Below, piece after piece: positions 18,892 through 28,361 of a stretch of 64,000 bases of DNA (its first letter is position 1; every line of letters starts with the position of its first letter). The DNA comes from Altericroceibacterium xinjiangense (GTDB lineage: Bacteria; Pseudomonadota; Alphaproteobacteria; Sphingomonadales; Sphingomonadaceae). The stretch is taken from positions 186,001 to 250,000 of the forward strand of contig NZ_RSEK01000002.1 in the NCBI RefSeq assembly GCF_003958635.1, written 5' to 3'. The notes beneath the pieces were generated by a model. The model searched no databases, was not told where the DNA came from, and saw only the letters and a list, made by a program, of their open reading frames with translations. Made by a program: the position numbers and the translations under genes.

Positions 18892-20775
18892 ATGCGCAAG
18901 TATCTGCTACCTGTTTTCACCCTGATCCTGCCCAGTTCCCCTGCCGCAGCCCAGGAACTCATCTCCGCCGTTCCGGCTGGCGATCATCAGATCACCGTGC
19001 TGGCGTCCGGCATCCCGGAACGGGTCGACAGGACTGGGGAGGCTGTAACCGTCATCTCGCACGAGGAGATCGAGGCCCTGCAAGGGCCGGACCTAACCCG
19101 AGTGCTGGAGCGCGTGCCCGGACTCACCTTTTCCCGCAACGGCGGACTGGGCGCATTCACCGGCGTAAGTATCCGCGGAGCCAAGACTGAACAGCTGCTG
19201 GTGCTTATCGACGGCGTCCGCGTCGCCGATCCTGCAGCTCCCGGGGCGGGGTTCGACTTCGGCAACCTCGTGCCGGGCACAATTTCGAAGATCGAGGTTT
19301 TGCGCGGATCGAACAGCACCATCTGGGGAAATCAGGCGGTCGGCGGCATTCTGGCGGTGACGACCCGCTTCGCCCGAGGCTTGGGGGCGAGTGCGGAGTA
19401 CGGGGCCCAGGACAGCGCCTATCTCACCCTGTCGGCTGGGGTCGGAAATGACGAAGCCGGGCTTGCGCTGAACGCCGCCACCATCCGCAGTGATGGCGTT
19501 TCCGCCGCAGCCGACGGGCAGGAAGCGGACGGTTTCCGCCAGACCGCGCTTGGCGGCAAGATCCACATGACCGTCGCCCCCAGCCTGACGGCGCTGGCCA
19601 CGGTGCGCTATGCAGACAGTCGGCTGGAAACCGACGGATTTCCCGCTCCAGAATATCGACTGGCTGATACGGCGGAATACCAGAACACTGAGCAGTTCCT
19701 GGGGCTCTTGGGGCTTGAGTACGCAACCGGCCGGCTCCAGTTACGCGGAACCCTGGCAGTCGCCGAAACGGAACGGGACTTGTACGACCCGGCTCTGGGT
19801 TCCTCGCCGACGTTCTCGAGCAGCGGGACCAGTGAGCAGGCCGCACTTCGCGGAAGGCTGGAGATTACCGACCACTGGGCGCTGGACTTCGGGGGCGAGC
19901 GGGAAGCAACCCATTTCAGGACCTCCAGCGATCCGCGCGCGCGGGCAGTCTTGGCGGGAGCTTACTCCCAGTTCGATTTCGAGGGGGACGGGGCGCACCT
20001 TGCCGTCGGGCTGCGGGTGGACGACCATTCGCGGTTCGGGAGCGCGTGGAGTTTCGGAGCGGACGGGGTCGTCGAACTTTATCGGGAGTGGCGCCTGAGA
20101 GCCAGCTATGGCGAAGGCTTCAAGGCTCCGACCCTGTATCAGCTGTTGTCGGACTACGGGAACTTGTCGCTGCAGCCGGAACGCAGCCACAGCTATGACC
20201 TCGCGCTGGAGGTGGGTGACAGAAGTGCAGGGGTTCACTTCGCGCTCACTGCTTTTCGTCGAAACAGCCGTGACCTGATCGATTTCTTCTCCTGTTTCGG
20301 AACAGCCTCGGGCATCTGCGCAGGCCGTCCCTTTGGCACGTATGACAACATCGGCTTGGCCCGCGCGCAGGGGATTGAAACGGAAGCGGCAGTGAGGCCG
20401 ACGCCGACCCTGCGGCTTGCGGCGGTCTACACGTACCTGGAAGCAAAGAACCGCAGCGCAAGTTCGGCCGAGTTCGGCAACGATCTGGCTCGCCGGCCGA
20501 GCCATGCCGCAACCCTCTCAGCTGACTGGGTCACGCCGATAGCTCTGGCCTTGGGAATGGATCTGCGGATCGTCTCCGGCAGTTTCGACGATGCAGCAAA
20601 CACCCTGCGTCTCGTGGGCTATGAAGTGCTCACCGCGCGTGCCAGCGTTCCCTTGACTGCCACAGTTGAACTATTCGGAAGGGTCGAGAACGTAACGGAT
20701 GACCGCTACCAGACCGCAGCCGGTTACGGGACGCTGGGACGCTCGGCGTATCTAGGTGCGCGAGCGCGCTTTTGA
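18892..20775 (+). CDS. btuB: TonB-dependent cobalamin receptor (BtuB-like)
   Basis: 627-residue outer-membrane receptor importing vitamin B12 with TonB energy. Signal peptide MRKYLLPVFTL...SPAAAQ (about 21 aa), a TonB-box-like ITVLAS, a plug domain (RVLERVPGLTF, VLIDGVRV, IEVLRGSNSTIWGNQAVGG), and a beta-barrel ending in aromatic RARF. ATG 18892 follows GAGAGGA and sits after the riboswitch; reading frames extending upstream only translate the riboswitch. Substrate is inferred from the riboswitch and from the B12 ABC transporter genes that follow. Confidence 0.92.
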   Translation: MRKYLLPVFTLILPSSPAAAQELISAVPAGDHQITVLASGIPERVDRTGEAVTVISHEEIEALQGPDLTRVLERVPGLTFSRNGGLGAFTGVSIRGAKTEQLLVLIDGVRVADPAAPGAGFDFGNLVPGTISKIEVLRGSNSTIWGNQAVGGILAVTTRFARGLGASAEYGAQDSAYLTLSAGVGNDEAGLALNAATIRSDGVSAAADGQEADGFRQTALGGKIHMTVAPSLTALATVRYADSRLETDGFPAPEYRLADTAEYQNTEQFLGLLGLEYATGRLQLRGTLAVAETERDLYDPALGSSPTFSSSGTSEQAALRGRLEITDHWALDFGGEREATHFRTSSDPRARAVLAGAYSQFDFEGDGAHLAVGLRVDDHSRFGSAWSFGADGVVELYREWRLRASYGEGFKAPTLYQLLSDYGNLSLQPERSHSYDLALEVGDRSAGVHFALTAFRRNSRDLIDFFSCFGTASGICAGRPFGTYDNIGLARAQGIETEAAVRPTPTLRLAAVYTYLEAKNRSASSAEFGNDLARRPSHAATLSADWVTPIALALGMDLRIVSGSFDDAANTLRLVGYEVLTARASVPLTATVELFGRVENVTDDRYQTAAGYGTLGRSAYLGARARF

Positions 20776-21638
20776 GCGGGTGTGCCGTGCTGCGTCGGCG
20801 CGTTCTTCGACCGCTGCGAACTCGAGCGCTGATCGGGTGTGTTCTTCTTTCGATGGGGATCGTCGGCGGCTGTACGAAAGGACGGACGGCATTAGTCGAT
20901 CGGCGGCACCCGACATTGGTCTCGCTCAACCCTTGCACGGACGCGATCCTGGCTGAAGTGGCTGACCCGGAACAAATCCGGGCTATCTCGCACTTCAGTC
21001 ACGATCCGCGCGCGGCTTCAATGCCCCAAATGCAAGCGCGCAGGTTTCGTGCAACAGGCGGAACGGCGGAGGAAGTGCTGGCGCTTGATCCCGATATCGT
21101 GGTGGCAAGCAGCTTTCTGCCCCGCACCCGCGCCGAGGCTTTCCGAAAGCTCGGTGTTCGGGTTGAGACGTTCGGAGTTGCTTCCACAATAGCGGACAGC
21201 GAAGCTCAGGTTGAGCGGCTCGCCGCCCTGGCCGGTCACCCGGACCGCGGCAAGGCGCTCGTCGCCCGGATCGAACAGGCACTTGGCCGTACCCGATGGA
21301 CGGAAACGCCGGCTACCGCGCTCGTCTGGCAGGAAGGCGGGATCGTTCCGGGGGAGGAATCGCTGATCGCACAGCTTCTGGCGCACACCGGTTTTTCGAG
21401 CTTGTCGGCCGCACGCGGGCTGGGGCAGGGGGCCTACCTCCCGCTCGAACGCGTGCTGACAGACCCGCCTCGGGTAATCCTGGCAGCAGGGGGAGAACGG
21501 ATGCTGTCGCACCCGGCGCTCCGAGAGCTTGAGGGAGTCCGCTACGAGCAGTTCGATCCCGCGCTTCTCTATTGCGGCGGCCCGACGATCATCCGGGCCG
21601 TGAAGCGACTTCACACCATTAGGGACCGCTTGCCATGA
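20772..21638 (+). CDS. btuF: Cobalamin ABC transporter substrate-binding lipoprotein (BtuF-like)
   Basis: 288 residues if started at TTG 20772, which overlaps the btuB stop as TTGA; GTG 20787 is an alternative. A basic N-terminus and hydrophobic segment end in lipobox VGGC, so the protein is probably membrane-anchored rather than free like E. coli BtuF. The body is a helical-backbone class III binding protein (SLNPCTDAILAEVADPEQI, EEVLALDPDIVVASSF) with a YCGGPT ending typical of sphingomonad homologs. It delivers B12 to BtuCD. Confidence 0.88.
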   Translation: MSGCAVLRRRVLRPLRTRALIGCVLLSMGIVGGCTKGRTALVDRRHPTLVSLNPCTDAILAEVADPEQIRAISHFSHDPRAASMPQMQARRFRATGGTAEEVLALDPDIVVASSFLPRTRAEAFRKLGVRVETFGVASTIADSEAQVERLAALAGHPDRGKALVARIEQALGRTRWTETPATALVWQEGGIVPGEESLIAQLLAHTGFSSLSAARGLGQGAYLPLERVLTDPPRVILAAGGERMLSHPALRELEGVRYEQFDPALLYCGGPTIIRAVKRLHTIRDRLP

Positions 21639-22588
21639 CCCGGCCGGTTCCACTGCTGATTGTCCTGCTGCTGGCCATGCTGCCGCTTTCGCTGCTGGCA
21701 GGACGCGTTTGGCTCGATCCAGCCAGCACGCCGAACGCCGTGATCATACTCGCGGAACTGCGCTTTCCGCGGACTTTGCTGGCGGTGACGATCGGCATGG
21801 GGCTGGGAGCGGCAGGAGCCGCGATGCAGGGATACTTGCGCAATCCGCTCGCCGATCCCGGCTTGTTCGGAATAGCCCCGGGAGCCGCGCTGGGTGCCGT
21901 GTTCAGCCTTTGGCTTGGACCTGCGGAATTTCCGTTCATGCTCCCGCTTTTCGCGTTGCTGGGCGCAGGCGGGGCCATGGCGTTGCTCGCCTTGATCGCC
22001 GGGCGAACCGGAGGAATTGCGCTGTTTACCCTCGCCGGCATGATGATCGCCAGCCTGGCTGGGGCGTTGACGTCCCTCGTGATCAGCCTTGCGCCGAATG
22101 CCTTTGCGACGAGCGAAATCATAACCTGGCTGATGGGGGCGCTGACGGACAGGGGCTGGTCCGACGTCTGGATTGCGGCACCCCTGACCTTTGGCGGACT
22201 GGCTTTGCTTCACATCGCCGGGCGCGGGCTGGACGCGCTGACTCTGGGAGAGGCAGCGGCGCGGTCCCTCGGGGCTGACCCTGTGCGCCTGCAGTGGCTC
22301 CTGATTGCCGGCGTCGGATTGACCGTCGGCGGCGCGGTCGCAGTGGCTGGGATCATCGGCTTTGTCGGTCTGATCGTGCCGCATCTTGTCCGCCCACTGA
22401 CGGATCGCCAACCCAGTTCTTTGATGATTCCGAGCGCACTTGCCGGCGGCTTGCTGGTGCTGATCGCAGATAGCCTCTGCCGCATCTTGCCGATCGTCAC
22501 CGAATTGCGGCTGGGCATCGCTCTCAGCCTGATTGGTGCACCCTTTTTCCTGTGGCTCCTGCTGAGAATGCGGCGGGGGCTCGCATGA
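21635..22588 (+). CDS. btuC: Cobalamin ABC transporter permease (FecCD family)
   Basis: 317-residue inner-membrane permease with about nine to ten hydrophobic helices. Family landmarks: LRFPRTLLAVTIGMGLGAAGAAMQGYLRNPLADPGLFGIAPGAALGAV, LGEAAARSLGADP, and GIIGFVGLIVPHLVRPL. It starts at ATG 21635 inside the end of btuF (ATGA overlap). FecCD permeases also carry siderophores; the B12 call rests on the riboswitch. Confidence 0.9.
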   Translation: MTRPVPLLIVLLLAMLPLSLLAGRVWLDPASTPNAVIILAELRFPRTLLAVTIGMGLGAAGAAMQGYLRNPLADPGLFGIAPGAALGAVFSLWLGPAEFPFMLPLFALLGAGGAMALLALIAGRTGGIALFTLAGMMIASLAGALTSLVISLAPNAFATSEIITWLMGALTDRGWSDVWIAAPLTFGGLALLHIAGRGLDALTLGEAAARSLGADPVRLQWLLIAGVGLTVGGAVAVAGIIGFVGLIVPHLVRPLTDRQPSSLMIPSALAGGLLVLIADSLCRILPIVTELRLGIALSLIGAPFFLWLLLRMRRGLA

Positions 22589-23331
22589 GCCTGATTGCCG
22601 AAGCGCTGAGCGTCAGACTGGGAAAGACCACGGTGCTGCACGATGTCACTGCCGACATTGCACCAGCAACGATTACGGCCATCTGCGGCCCCAACGGGGC
22701 GGGAAAATCCACCCTGCTTTCCTGCCTTGCCGGACTGACGCGGCCTTCGACCGGAACGGTTACGCTCGAGGGGAACGCTATGACGTCCTTCCATCCACGG
22801 GAGAAGGCGCAGCGCATCGGATACTTGCCGCAAGCGGGTGAAATCGCGTGGGACATTTCGGTGCGAAGCCTCGTGGCGCTCGGTCGCATTCCGCACGGTG
22901 ACCGGGACGAAACTTCCGTTGTGCACGCGCTGGATGCCGTCGACCTGACATCCTTCTCGTCGCGGCCGGTCTCAACACTCTCGGGAGGAGAGAGGGCGCG
23001 GGTCCTGCTCGCGCGGGTTCTCGCTGGCCAACCGGAATGGATCCTCGCCGACGAACCGCTCGCCGCCCTTGACCTGGGGCATCAGCTTGCGCTGCTTGAG
23101 CTTTTGCGCTCGGTGGCGCGGGAGGGTGTCGGCGTAGTTCTCGTCGTGCACGATCTGGCACTTGCAATGAACTACGCGGATCGGGTGCTGGTGCTCGACG
23201 CGGGGTGCCTCGTCGCCGACGGCCCCGCGGAAAAGGCGCTTTCGGCAGAGATGATCGACGCAGTGTGGAAGGTAAGGGCGCGCTGGTCCGGGTGTCCGGG
23301 AGAGCGCGCCCTCCTTGCGTCGCTGCCTTAG
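22585..23331 (+). CDS. btuD: Cobalamin ABC transporter ATP-binding protein
   Basis: 248 residues from ATG 22585, overlapping the btuC stop by ATGA. Walker A GPNGAGKST, Q-loop YLPQAGEIAWDISV, signature LSGGERARVLLARVL, Walker B WILADEPLAALD, and switch His in VVHDLALA. Completes a full receptor-binding protein-permease-ATPase uptake path under one riboswitch. Its stop overlaps the convergent M3 peptidase gene by 4 bp. Confidence 0.92.
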   Translation: MSLIAEALSVRLGKTTVLHDVTADIAPATITAICGPNGAGKSTLLSCLAGLTRPSTGTVTLEGNAMTSFHPREKAQRIGYLPQAGEIAWDISVRSLVALGRIPHGDRDETSVVHALDAVDLTSFSSRPVSTLSGGERARVLLARVLAGQPEWILADEPLAALDLGHQLALLELLRSVAREGVGVVLVVHDLALAMNYADRVLVLDAGCLVADGPAEKALSAEMIDAVWKVRARWSGCPGERALLASLP

Positions 23332-25532
23332 CCGACTTCGTCCGCGTGCTGGGGCTCGGGATCATTGCCGATCAGTCCCCGCGCTTCCAACATCGGCTCA
23401 ACTTGTGGCTCATGACCCGTGAACGCGCGGTACATCGTCAGGTAGTCCTGCGTGCCCCCGCGGCTGAGAACCGTCTCGCGGAAGTGATCGCCGTTCGCGC
23501 GCGTCAGTCCACCATTCTCCTCGAACCACTGCCGACTGTCCCGATCCAGCATCTCGGTCCAAAGGTACGAGTAGTAACCCGCTGCGTAGCCGCTGGCAAA
23601 AACGTGGCGGAAGTAGCTGCTGCGGTAGCGCGGCGGAACCAGCGATACCTCAAGCCCCAGATCGTTGAGGGCCTTCGCCTCGAAGGCGTTTGGATCGATG
23701 CCCTGCGCTTGTTCAGGCGAAAGGGAGTGCCATTTCATGTCGAGCAGCGCCGCCTCGACCACTTCACCCAGCGCATATCCCTGGTTGAACTTGCCGGACT
23801 CCTCGATCTTACGAACAAGATCAGCAGGGATGGTCTCTCCCGTCTGATAGTGCTTCGCATAGTTCGCCAGCACTTCGGGATCGGTTGCCCAAGTCTCGTT
23901 TACCTGGCTCGGATACTCCACGAAATCCCGCGCCACGCTGGTGCCGGACAGCGACGGGTACTTCTGATCCGCGAAGAACCCGTGCAGCGCATGGCCGAAT
24001 TCGTGGAACGTCGTAGTCGTCCAGTCGAAGCTGATCAGTTGCGGCTCGCCTTCAGGCGCTTTGGGGATGTTGAGGACGTTGTAGATCACCGGCTTGGTGC
24101 CGTAGAGGTCGCTTTGATCGACGAAGTTGGACATCCACGCGCCGCCGCGCTTGTTGGGCCGCTGGAACGGATCGAAATAGAACAGCCCCAGCTCCGATCC
24201 GTCCTTGTCATGGACGGTGTAGGTCCACACGTCCGGGTGATAGGTGGGAAGATCCGTGCGCTGCTTGAATGTCAGTCCGTAAAGCCGGTTCGCGGCATAG
24301 AACACCCCGTCTTCAAGCACACGGCGCAGCTCGAGGTACGGCTTGACCGCATCTTCGTCGATATCGAACCGGGCTTTGCGCACCTTTTCGGCGTACATGT
24401 CCCAGTCCCACGGCTGGACCGTAAAATCGCCGCCTTCTTCCTCGATCTGCGCGTTCAGCAGCGCAGCTTCCCGCCGCTGCGTCGCGGCGAGTGCAGGGAC
24501 CATCTGCTGCATGAACTGAATGGCGGTTTGCGGATCCTTAACCATCCGGTCATACATCGTATAACTGGCATAGTTGGGTTGCCCGAACAGGGCTGCCTTC
24601 TGCGCGCGCAGGTCCACGATCCGGGTGATCAGAGGGCGGGTGTCGTCCTCTCCTCCCTGGACGGCGCGATTCCAGCTGGCGTTGAACAGCGCCTCGCGCG
24701 TCGCGCGATCGGTCAGCTTGGCAAGATAGGGCTGCTGAGTCGTGTTTTGCAGCGCCAGGACGTATTTCCCGGGCAGCCCGCGATCCTGCGCTTCCTTGGC
24801 CGCAGTCGCGATTTCCTGCTCGCTGAGGCCGGCCAGCTTTGCCTTGTCTTCAATCACCAGCGCGGCATCGCGGGTGGCCCGCGTCAGCTGCTGGGAAAAC
24901 TGCGTGGTCAGGCTGGAAAGCTCCGTGTTGATGGCCTTCACCTGTTCCTTCTGGGCGGGTGTCAGCAGGGCACCGGCGTGGACCATCCGTTCATAGGTCC
25001 TCTCCAGCAGCCGGGCATCTTCGGGCATGAGGCTCATCGCCATGCGGTTGTCGTAGACCGCCTTGACCCGCGCAAAGAGCTGGGGATCGAGGTTGATCGC
25101 ATCGGAATGGGCGGTGAGCCGGGGTGAGACCTCGGCGTTTACGGCATCGAGCGTATCGTTGGTGTTCGCTCCAATAACGGCACCGAATACGTTCATCACC
25201 CTGTTCAGCATCTGGCCGGATTTCTCCAGCGCCACGATCGTGTTGTCGAAGCTGGGTGCTTCGGGATTGTTGGCAATCGCCTGCACTTCGGCCTGCTGGA
25301 TGGCCATTCCCTGCTCAATGGCGGGAAGGTAGTCACTGTCCTGGATGCGGGAGAAATCCGGCGCCTGAAACGGAAGCGTGGACAGGTCCGCGAAGTACCC
25401 GGTCCCTTGCGGGATTGCGGCAGCGGGAACTCCCACGGGTGTCTCGGCGGCGAGGGGAGATGGGTTCTGCATGGTCGTGCATCCGGCAACAAGCGCGGCA
25501 CAGGCCACGGCAGCAAGGATTGTTGATTTCAT
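23328..25532 (-). CDS. dcp: M3-family zinc metallopeptidase, lipoprotein (peptidyl-dipeptidase Dcp-like)
   Basis: 734-residue peptidase. An N-terminal signal with lipobox LVAGC (Cys18) predicts export and lipid anchoring. The M3 catalytic motif HEFGHALH is at residues 510-517, with the third zinc ligand Glu expected in the following helix (SQVNETWA region). The family removes dipeptides from oligopeptide C-termini or cleaves short peptides; here it would act on peptides in the periplasm. Monocistronic appearance; a perfect TTGCAATTGCAA palindrome lies 56 bp upstream of its start. Confidence 0.9.
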   Translation of the reverse strand: MKSTILAAVACAALVAGCTTMQNPSPLAAETPVGVPAAAIPQGTGYFADLSTLPFQAPDFSRIQDSDYLPAIEQGMAIQQAEVQAIANNPEAPSFDNTIVALEKSGQMLNRVMNVFGAVIGANTNDTLDAVNAEVSPRLTAHSDAINLDPQLFARVKAVYDNRMAMSLMPEDARLLERTYERMVHAGALLTPAQKEQVKAINTELSSLTTQFSQQLTRATRDAALVIEDKAKLAGLSEQEIATAAKEAQDRGLPGKYVLALQNTTQQPYLAKLTDRATREALFNASWNRAVQGGEDDTRPLITRIVDLRAQKAALFGQPNYASYTMYDRMVKDPQTAIQFMQQMVPALAATQRREAALLNAQIEEEGGDFTVQPWDWDMYAEKVRKARFDIDEDAVKPYLELRRVLEDGVFYAANRLYGLTFKQRTDLPTYHPDVWTYTVHDKDGSELGLFYFDPFQRPNKRGGAWMSNFVDQSDLYGTKPVIYNVLNIPKAPEGEPQLISFDWTTTTFHEFGHALHGFFADQKYPSLSGTSVARDFVEYPSQVNETWATDPEVLANYAKHYQTGETIPADLVRKIEESGKFNQGYALGEVVEAALLDMKWHSLSPEQAQGIDPNAFEAKALNDLGLEVSLVPPRYRSSYFRHVFASGYAAGYYSYLWTEMLDRDSRQWFEENGGLTRANGDHFRETVLSRGGTQDYLTMYRAFTGHEPQVEPMLEARGLIGNDPEPQHADEVG

Positions 25533-25587
25533 CAGTCTCTCAGGTCAGGTTTGCATCGGAACAAACATCTCTTGGACCCGAGATTAC

Positions 25588-25599
25588 TTGCAATTGCAA
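25588..25599. promoter_or_regulatory. Perfect 12-bp palindrome upstream of the M3 peptidase gene
   Basis: TTGCAATTGCAA, 56 bp before the dcp start and 81 bp from the end of zapE. Position and symmetry suggest a repressor or activator site. Similar TGCAACTGCA-type cores occur near 16164 and 18404. The regulator is unknown. Confidence 0.35.
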
Positions 25600-25679
25600 C
25601 CGCATCGGCTGGCCGGAGCTGGCCCGCGCAACCGCGTCCCGCAACCAAAAGAGCATTCCCGGACAGAAGAGGGTGCCTT

Positions 25680-26795
25680 TCAGCCTTCCTCGCCGTGCCC
25701 TTGCGCCAGATAGTCCGCGCTTTGCATCTCCATCAGACGGCTGACGGTACGCTCGAATTCAAAACGGCCATCGCCCGCGCTGTAGAGGTTTTCCGGTTCC
25801 TCCGCCGCAGTTGCGAATAACTTGACCCGGTTTTCGTAAAGCGCATCGATCAAGGTGACGAACCGCGCCGCTTCGTTGCGCATGTCGGACCCCATCACCG
25901 GGATCCCCACGATGATCACCGTGTGATAGGCGTGGGCGATCGTAAGATAATCCGCTGCTCCGCGCGGTTCCCCGCACAACCGCTTGAAGCTGAACACCGC
26001 AACGCCTTTGAGGCTTTTCGGAACGTGAACCGTGCGCCCGCCGCCAAGGTCCAGATCGGCCGAAGGGACATGTTCGGCATCTTCCGGCGGGTAGTCGGTG
26101 AGGCGGTAGAAGGCTTCGCGCACCTGCGCCGTCGCTTGGTCACCCAACGGCGTGTGCCAGGTCTCGATCCCGGCAAGCCGTTCCAGGCGGTAATCCACCG
26201 GGCCGTTAAGCGGGAGGACGTCCAGTTGCCTTTCGACCAAGGCGATGAAGGGCAGGAAGTGCTCGCGGTTCAGGCCGTTCTTGTACAGATCGGGCGGGGG
26301 GCGGTTGGACGTGGTGACGACTGTCACCCCTTCGTCGCAGATCAGAGCGCGGAATAGCCGGCTCATGATCATCGCATCCGCCGAGTTGTTGACCACCATC
26401 TCGTCAAACGCGAGGCACCGTGCTCCCTCGGCGATGGCAGCGGCGACGGCGGGGATCGGGTCCCCGGTTTCTGACTTGCGGACTTCGCGCAGGCGCTGGT
26501 GAACTTCAAGCATGAAAGCGTGGAAGTGCACCCGCCGCTTATCGTCGATCGCCAAGGTCTGATGGAAGAGGTCCATCAGCATCGACTTGCCGCGTCCGAC
26601 CCCTCCCCACAGATACATCCCGCGCGGCCGTTCCTGCTTGCGACCGAACAAGCGGTCCAGCATCCCGGGCGCGCGTGCCGTTTCAAGGTCCCGTTGCAGT
26701 CGATCCAGCTGAGCGGCGGCGGCTTCCTGCTCGGGATCCGGGCGGAGTTCACCCGCGGAGACGAGGGCGCGGTAGCGGTCAAGCAGTCCGCTCAG
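25680..26795 (-). CDS. zapE: Cell division protein ZapE (AFG1-like ATPase), CTG start
   Basis: 371 residues if begun at CTG 26795. P-loop ATPase related to AFG1; in E. coli ZapE destabilises the FtsZ ring. Walker [10 protein letters not shown] (about residues 62-71), [13 protein letters not shown], Walker [10 protein letters not shown], sensor [18 protein letters not shown]-terminal [12 protein letters not shown]. The first ATG (26663) would remove 44 residues, including [20 protein letters not shown], which matches the conserved N-terminus of the family. No ATG, GTG or TTG lies between, while CTG 26795 has GGTGGAG eight bases upstream and overlaps the sdhB stop (CTGA). Confidence 0.85.
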   Translation of the reverse strand: MSGLLDRYRALVSAGELRPDPEQEAAAAQLDRLQRDLETARAPGMLDRLFGRKQERPRGMYLWGGVGRGKSMLMDLFHQTLAIDDKRRVHFHAFMLEVHQRLREVRKSETGDPIPAVAAAIAEGARCLAFDEMVVNNSADAMIMSRLFRALICDEGVTVVTTSNRPPPDLYKNGLNREHFLPFIALVERQLDVLPLNGPVDYRLERLAGIETWHTPLGDQATAQVREAFYRLTDYPPEDAEHVPSADLDLGGGRTVHVPKSLKGVAVFSFKRLCGEPRGAADYLTIAHAYHTVIIVGIPVMGSDMRNEAARFVTLIDALYENRVKLFATAAEEPENLYSAGDGRFEFERTVSRLMEMQSADYLAQGHGEEG

Positions 26796-27574
26796 ATGTC
26801 GCGCTCCACCTGCAGCTTCTTGATTTCCGCGATCGCTTTGGCCGGGTTCAGCCCCTTTGGGCAGACGTTGGCGCAGTTCATGATCGTGTGGCAGCGATAG
26901 AGGCGGAACGGGTCTTCCAGTTCGTCCAGCCGATCACCCGTCACCTCATCGCGGCTGTCCGAAATCCAGCGGTAAGCCTGCAGCAGGATAGCGGGGCCGA
27001 GGAACTTGTCCGAGTTCCACCAGTAGGACGGGCACCCGGTCGAACAGCAGGCGCACAGGATGCACTCATACAGTCCGTCCAGCTTCTCGCGTTGCTGCGG
27101 AGTCTGCAACCGCTCCTTCCCGCTCGGCTGGGTCGTCACGGTTTGCAGCCAGGGACGGATGGAGGCGTACTGGGCGTAGAAGTGCGTGAAATCGGGCACC
27201 AGGTCCTTCACCACCTCCATGTGCGGCAGCGGGGTGATGCGAATTTCACCCTTCAGGTCCTCGATTGCGGTCGTGCAGGCAAGTCCGTTGCGGCCGTTGA
27301 GGTTCATGGAGCAGGAGCCGCAGATCCCTTCACGGCACGAACGGCGGAAGGTCAGCGTCGGGTCGATTTCGTTCTTGATCTTGATCAGGGCGTCCAGAAC
27401 CATCGGACCGCAGGTGTCGAGATCGATTTCGAACGTGTCGAACCGGGGGTTCTCACCGCTTTCCGGATCCCACCGGTAAACCTTCAGCCGGCGAACCCGC
27501 GCGGCGCCCTCGACGCGGTGTTCCCGGCCGCGGCGGTTGATCCTGCTGTTTTTCGGGAGGGTGAAAGCGACCAT
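26792..27574 (-). CDS. sdhB: Succinate dehydrogenase iron-sulfur subunit
   Basis: 260-residue electron-transfer subunit of complex II. Three Cys clusters are intact: 2Fe-2S ([13 protein letters not shown] ... GLAC), 4Fe-4S ([12 protein letters not shown]) and 3Fe-4S ([17 protein letters not shown]). No sdhC, sdhD or sdhA is adjacent; the upstream neighbour is a HAD nucleotidase gene 147 bp away. Translationally coupled to zapE downstream. Confidence 0.96.
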   Translation of the reverse strand: MVAFTLPKNSRINRRGREHRVEGAARVRRLKVYRWDPESGENPRFDTFEIDLDTCGPMVLDALIKIKNEIDPTLTFRRSCREGICGSCSMNLNGRNGLACTTAIEDLKGEIRITPLPHMEVVKDLVPDFTHFYAQYASIRPWLQTVTTQPSGKERLQTPQQREKLDGLYECILCACCSTGCPSYWWNSDKFLGPAILLQAYRWISDSRDEVTGDRLDELEDPFRLYRCHTIMNCANVCPKGLNPAKAIAEIKKLQVERDI

Positions 27575-27721
27575 TCGTAGGTTCCTTGGCTGATGGCCGC
27601 CTATCTAGCGATTGCTGGCGCGGGGGCAAGCGGAAGGCTTGTTGATGAAGTGCATACGCGTTGAGAGTTTCTCAACGCGCTTCCACGGCGGAAGGGACAA
27701 GGGGCGTGGTGCTGGAGGGGG

Positions 27722-28198
27722 TCAGGGGGTCTGGAGCGGAAAATAGTCCCGCAGCTGCTCGATCGATTGCTGCGCGTTTTTGTGGTGAATGAAGACGCCG
27801 CCGGCTTCTTCCCACAAGGCGCTGTGCTTCAGCTGGTCGTCGACCAGCACGTCTCCGGGCTTCGCATGGTTGCGTTTGTCACGGGCCATGGTGGTTATGA
27901 TCGGAGTTCCCGGGAAGTGCTTTTCGGCCCAGCGCTTCTTCTGGTCCGCTGCCCAATTGCCGCGCGGCAGGCCCGTGAGGATGACGGGATCGAGATGTTT
28001 CACTGCATCGAACAGTTCCATCGCGTCATCCATCAGGGGAAGGCTGAAGTAGAAATCCGGCGCCTGCGCCAGCTTTTGCCAGAACCGGCCTAATCCGTGA
28101 CGCTTTTCGAAGGCTCTTGGCGGCAAGCCGAGAATCGCCGTTGCCCCCTTGTCGAAGTCGGCGAGTACGCCGTCGCAATCCAGATAGAGTTGTCGCAT
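27722..28198 (-). CDS. HAD-superfamily 5'(3')-deoxyribonucleotidase-like protein
   Basis: 158 residues from ATG 28198. HAD motif I DCDGVLADFD near the N-terminus with two catalytic aspartates, motif II VILTGLPRG, motif IV region GDVLVDDQ. Fold and length resemble the NT5C deoxyribonucleotidase group; the substrate is not proven. Upstream in-frame ATGs at 28234 and nearby (one behind GGAG) are alternatives that add a non-conserved N-terminus. It lies between rne and sdhB. Confidence 0.8.
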   Translation of the reverse strand: MRQLYLDCDGVLADFDKGATAILGLPPRAFEKRHGLGRFWQKLAQAPDFYFSLPLMDDAMELFDAVKHLDPVILTGLPRGNWAADQKKRWAEKHFPGTPIITTMARDKRNHAKPGDVLVDDQLKHSALWEEAGGVFIHHKNAQQSIEQLRDYFPLQTP

Positions 28199-28322
28199 CG
28201 ATCGGTCGGTCGCCCTGTCCTGCATCCTGTCCATCATCTCCGAACGCGCCGGGGACGGGACCGGTCCCGCAAGCTGGGGAGCCAGTTTCCGCAGAGGTGA
28301 GCCGGAAGGGGACTGCAATGGA

Positions 28323-28354
28323 AAGCCCCGCGCCGCCGGTGCGGCGCGGGGCTT
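28323..28354 (-). terminator. Strong hairpin terminator downstream of rne
   Basis: Perfect 14-bp G+C-rich stem (28323-28336 with 28341-28354) with a 4-nt loop, 8 bp after the rne stop on the minus strand. The T tract is short (CTTT), so termination may be partial. Confidence 0.7.
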
Positions 28355-28361
28355 CGTGCGT

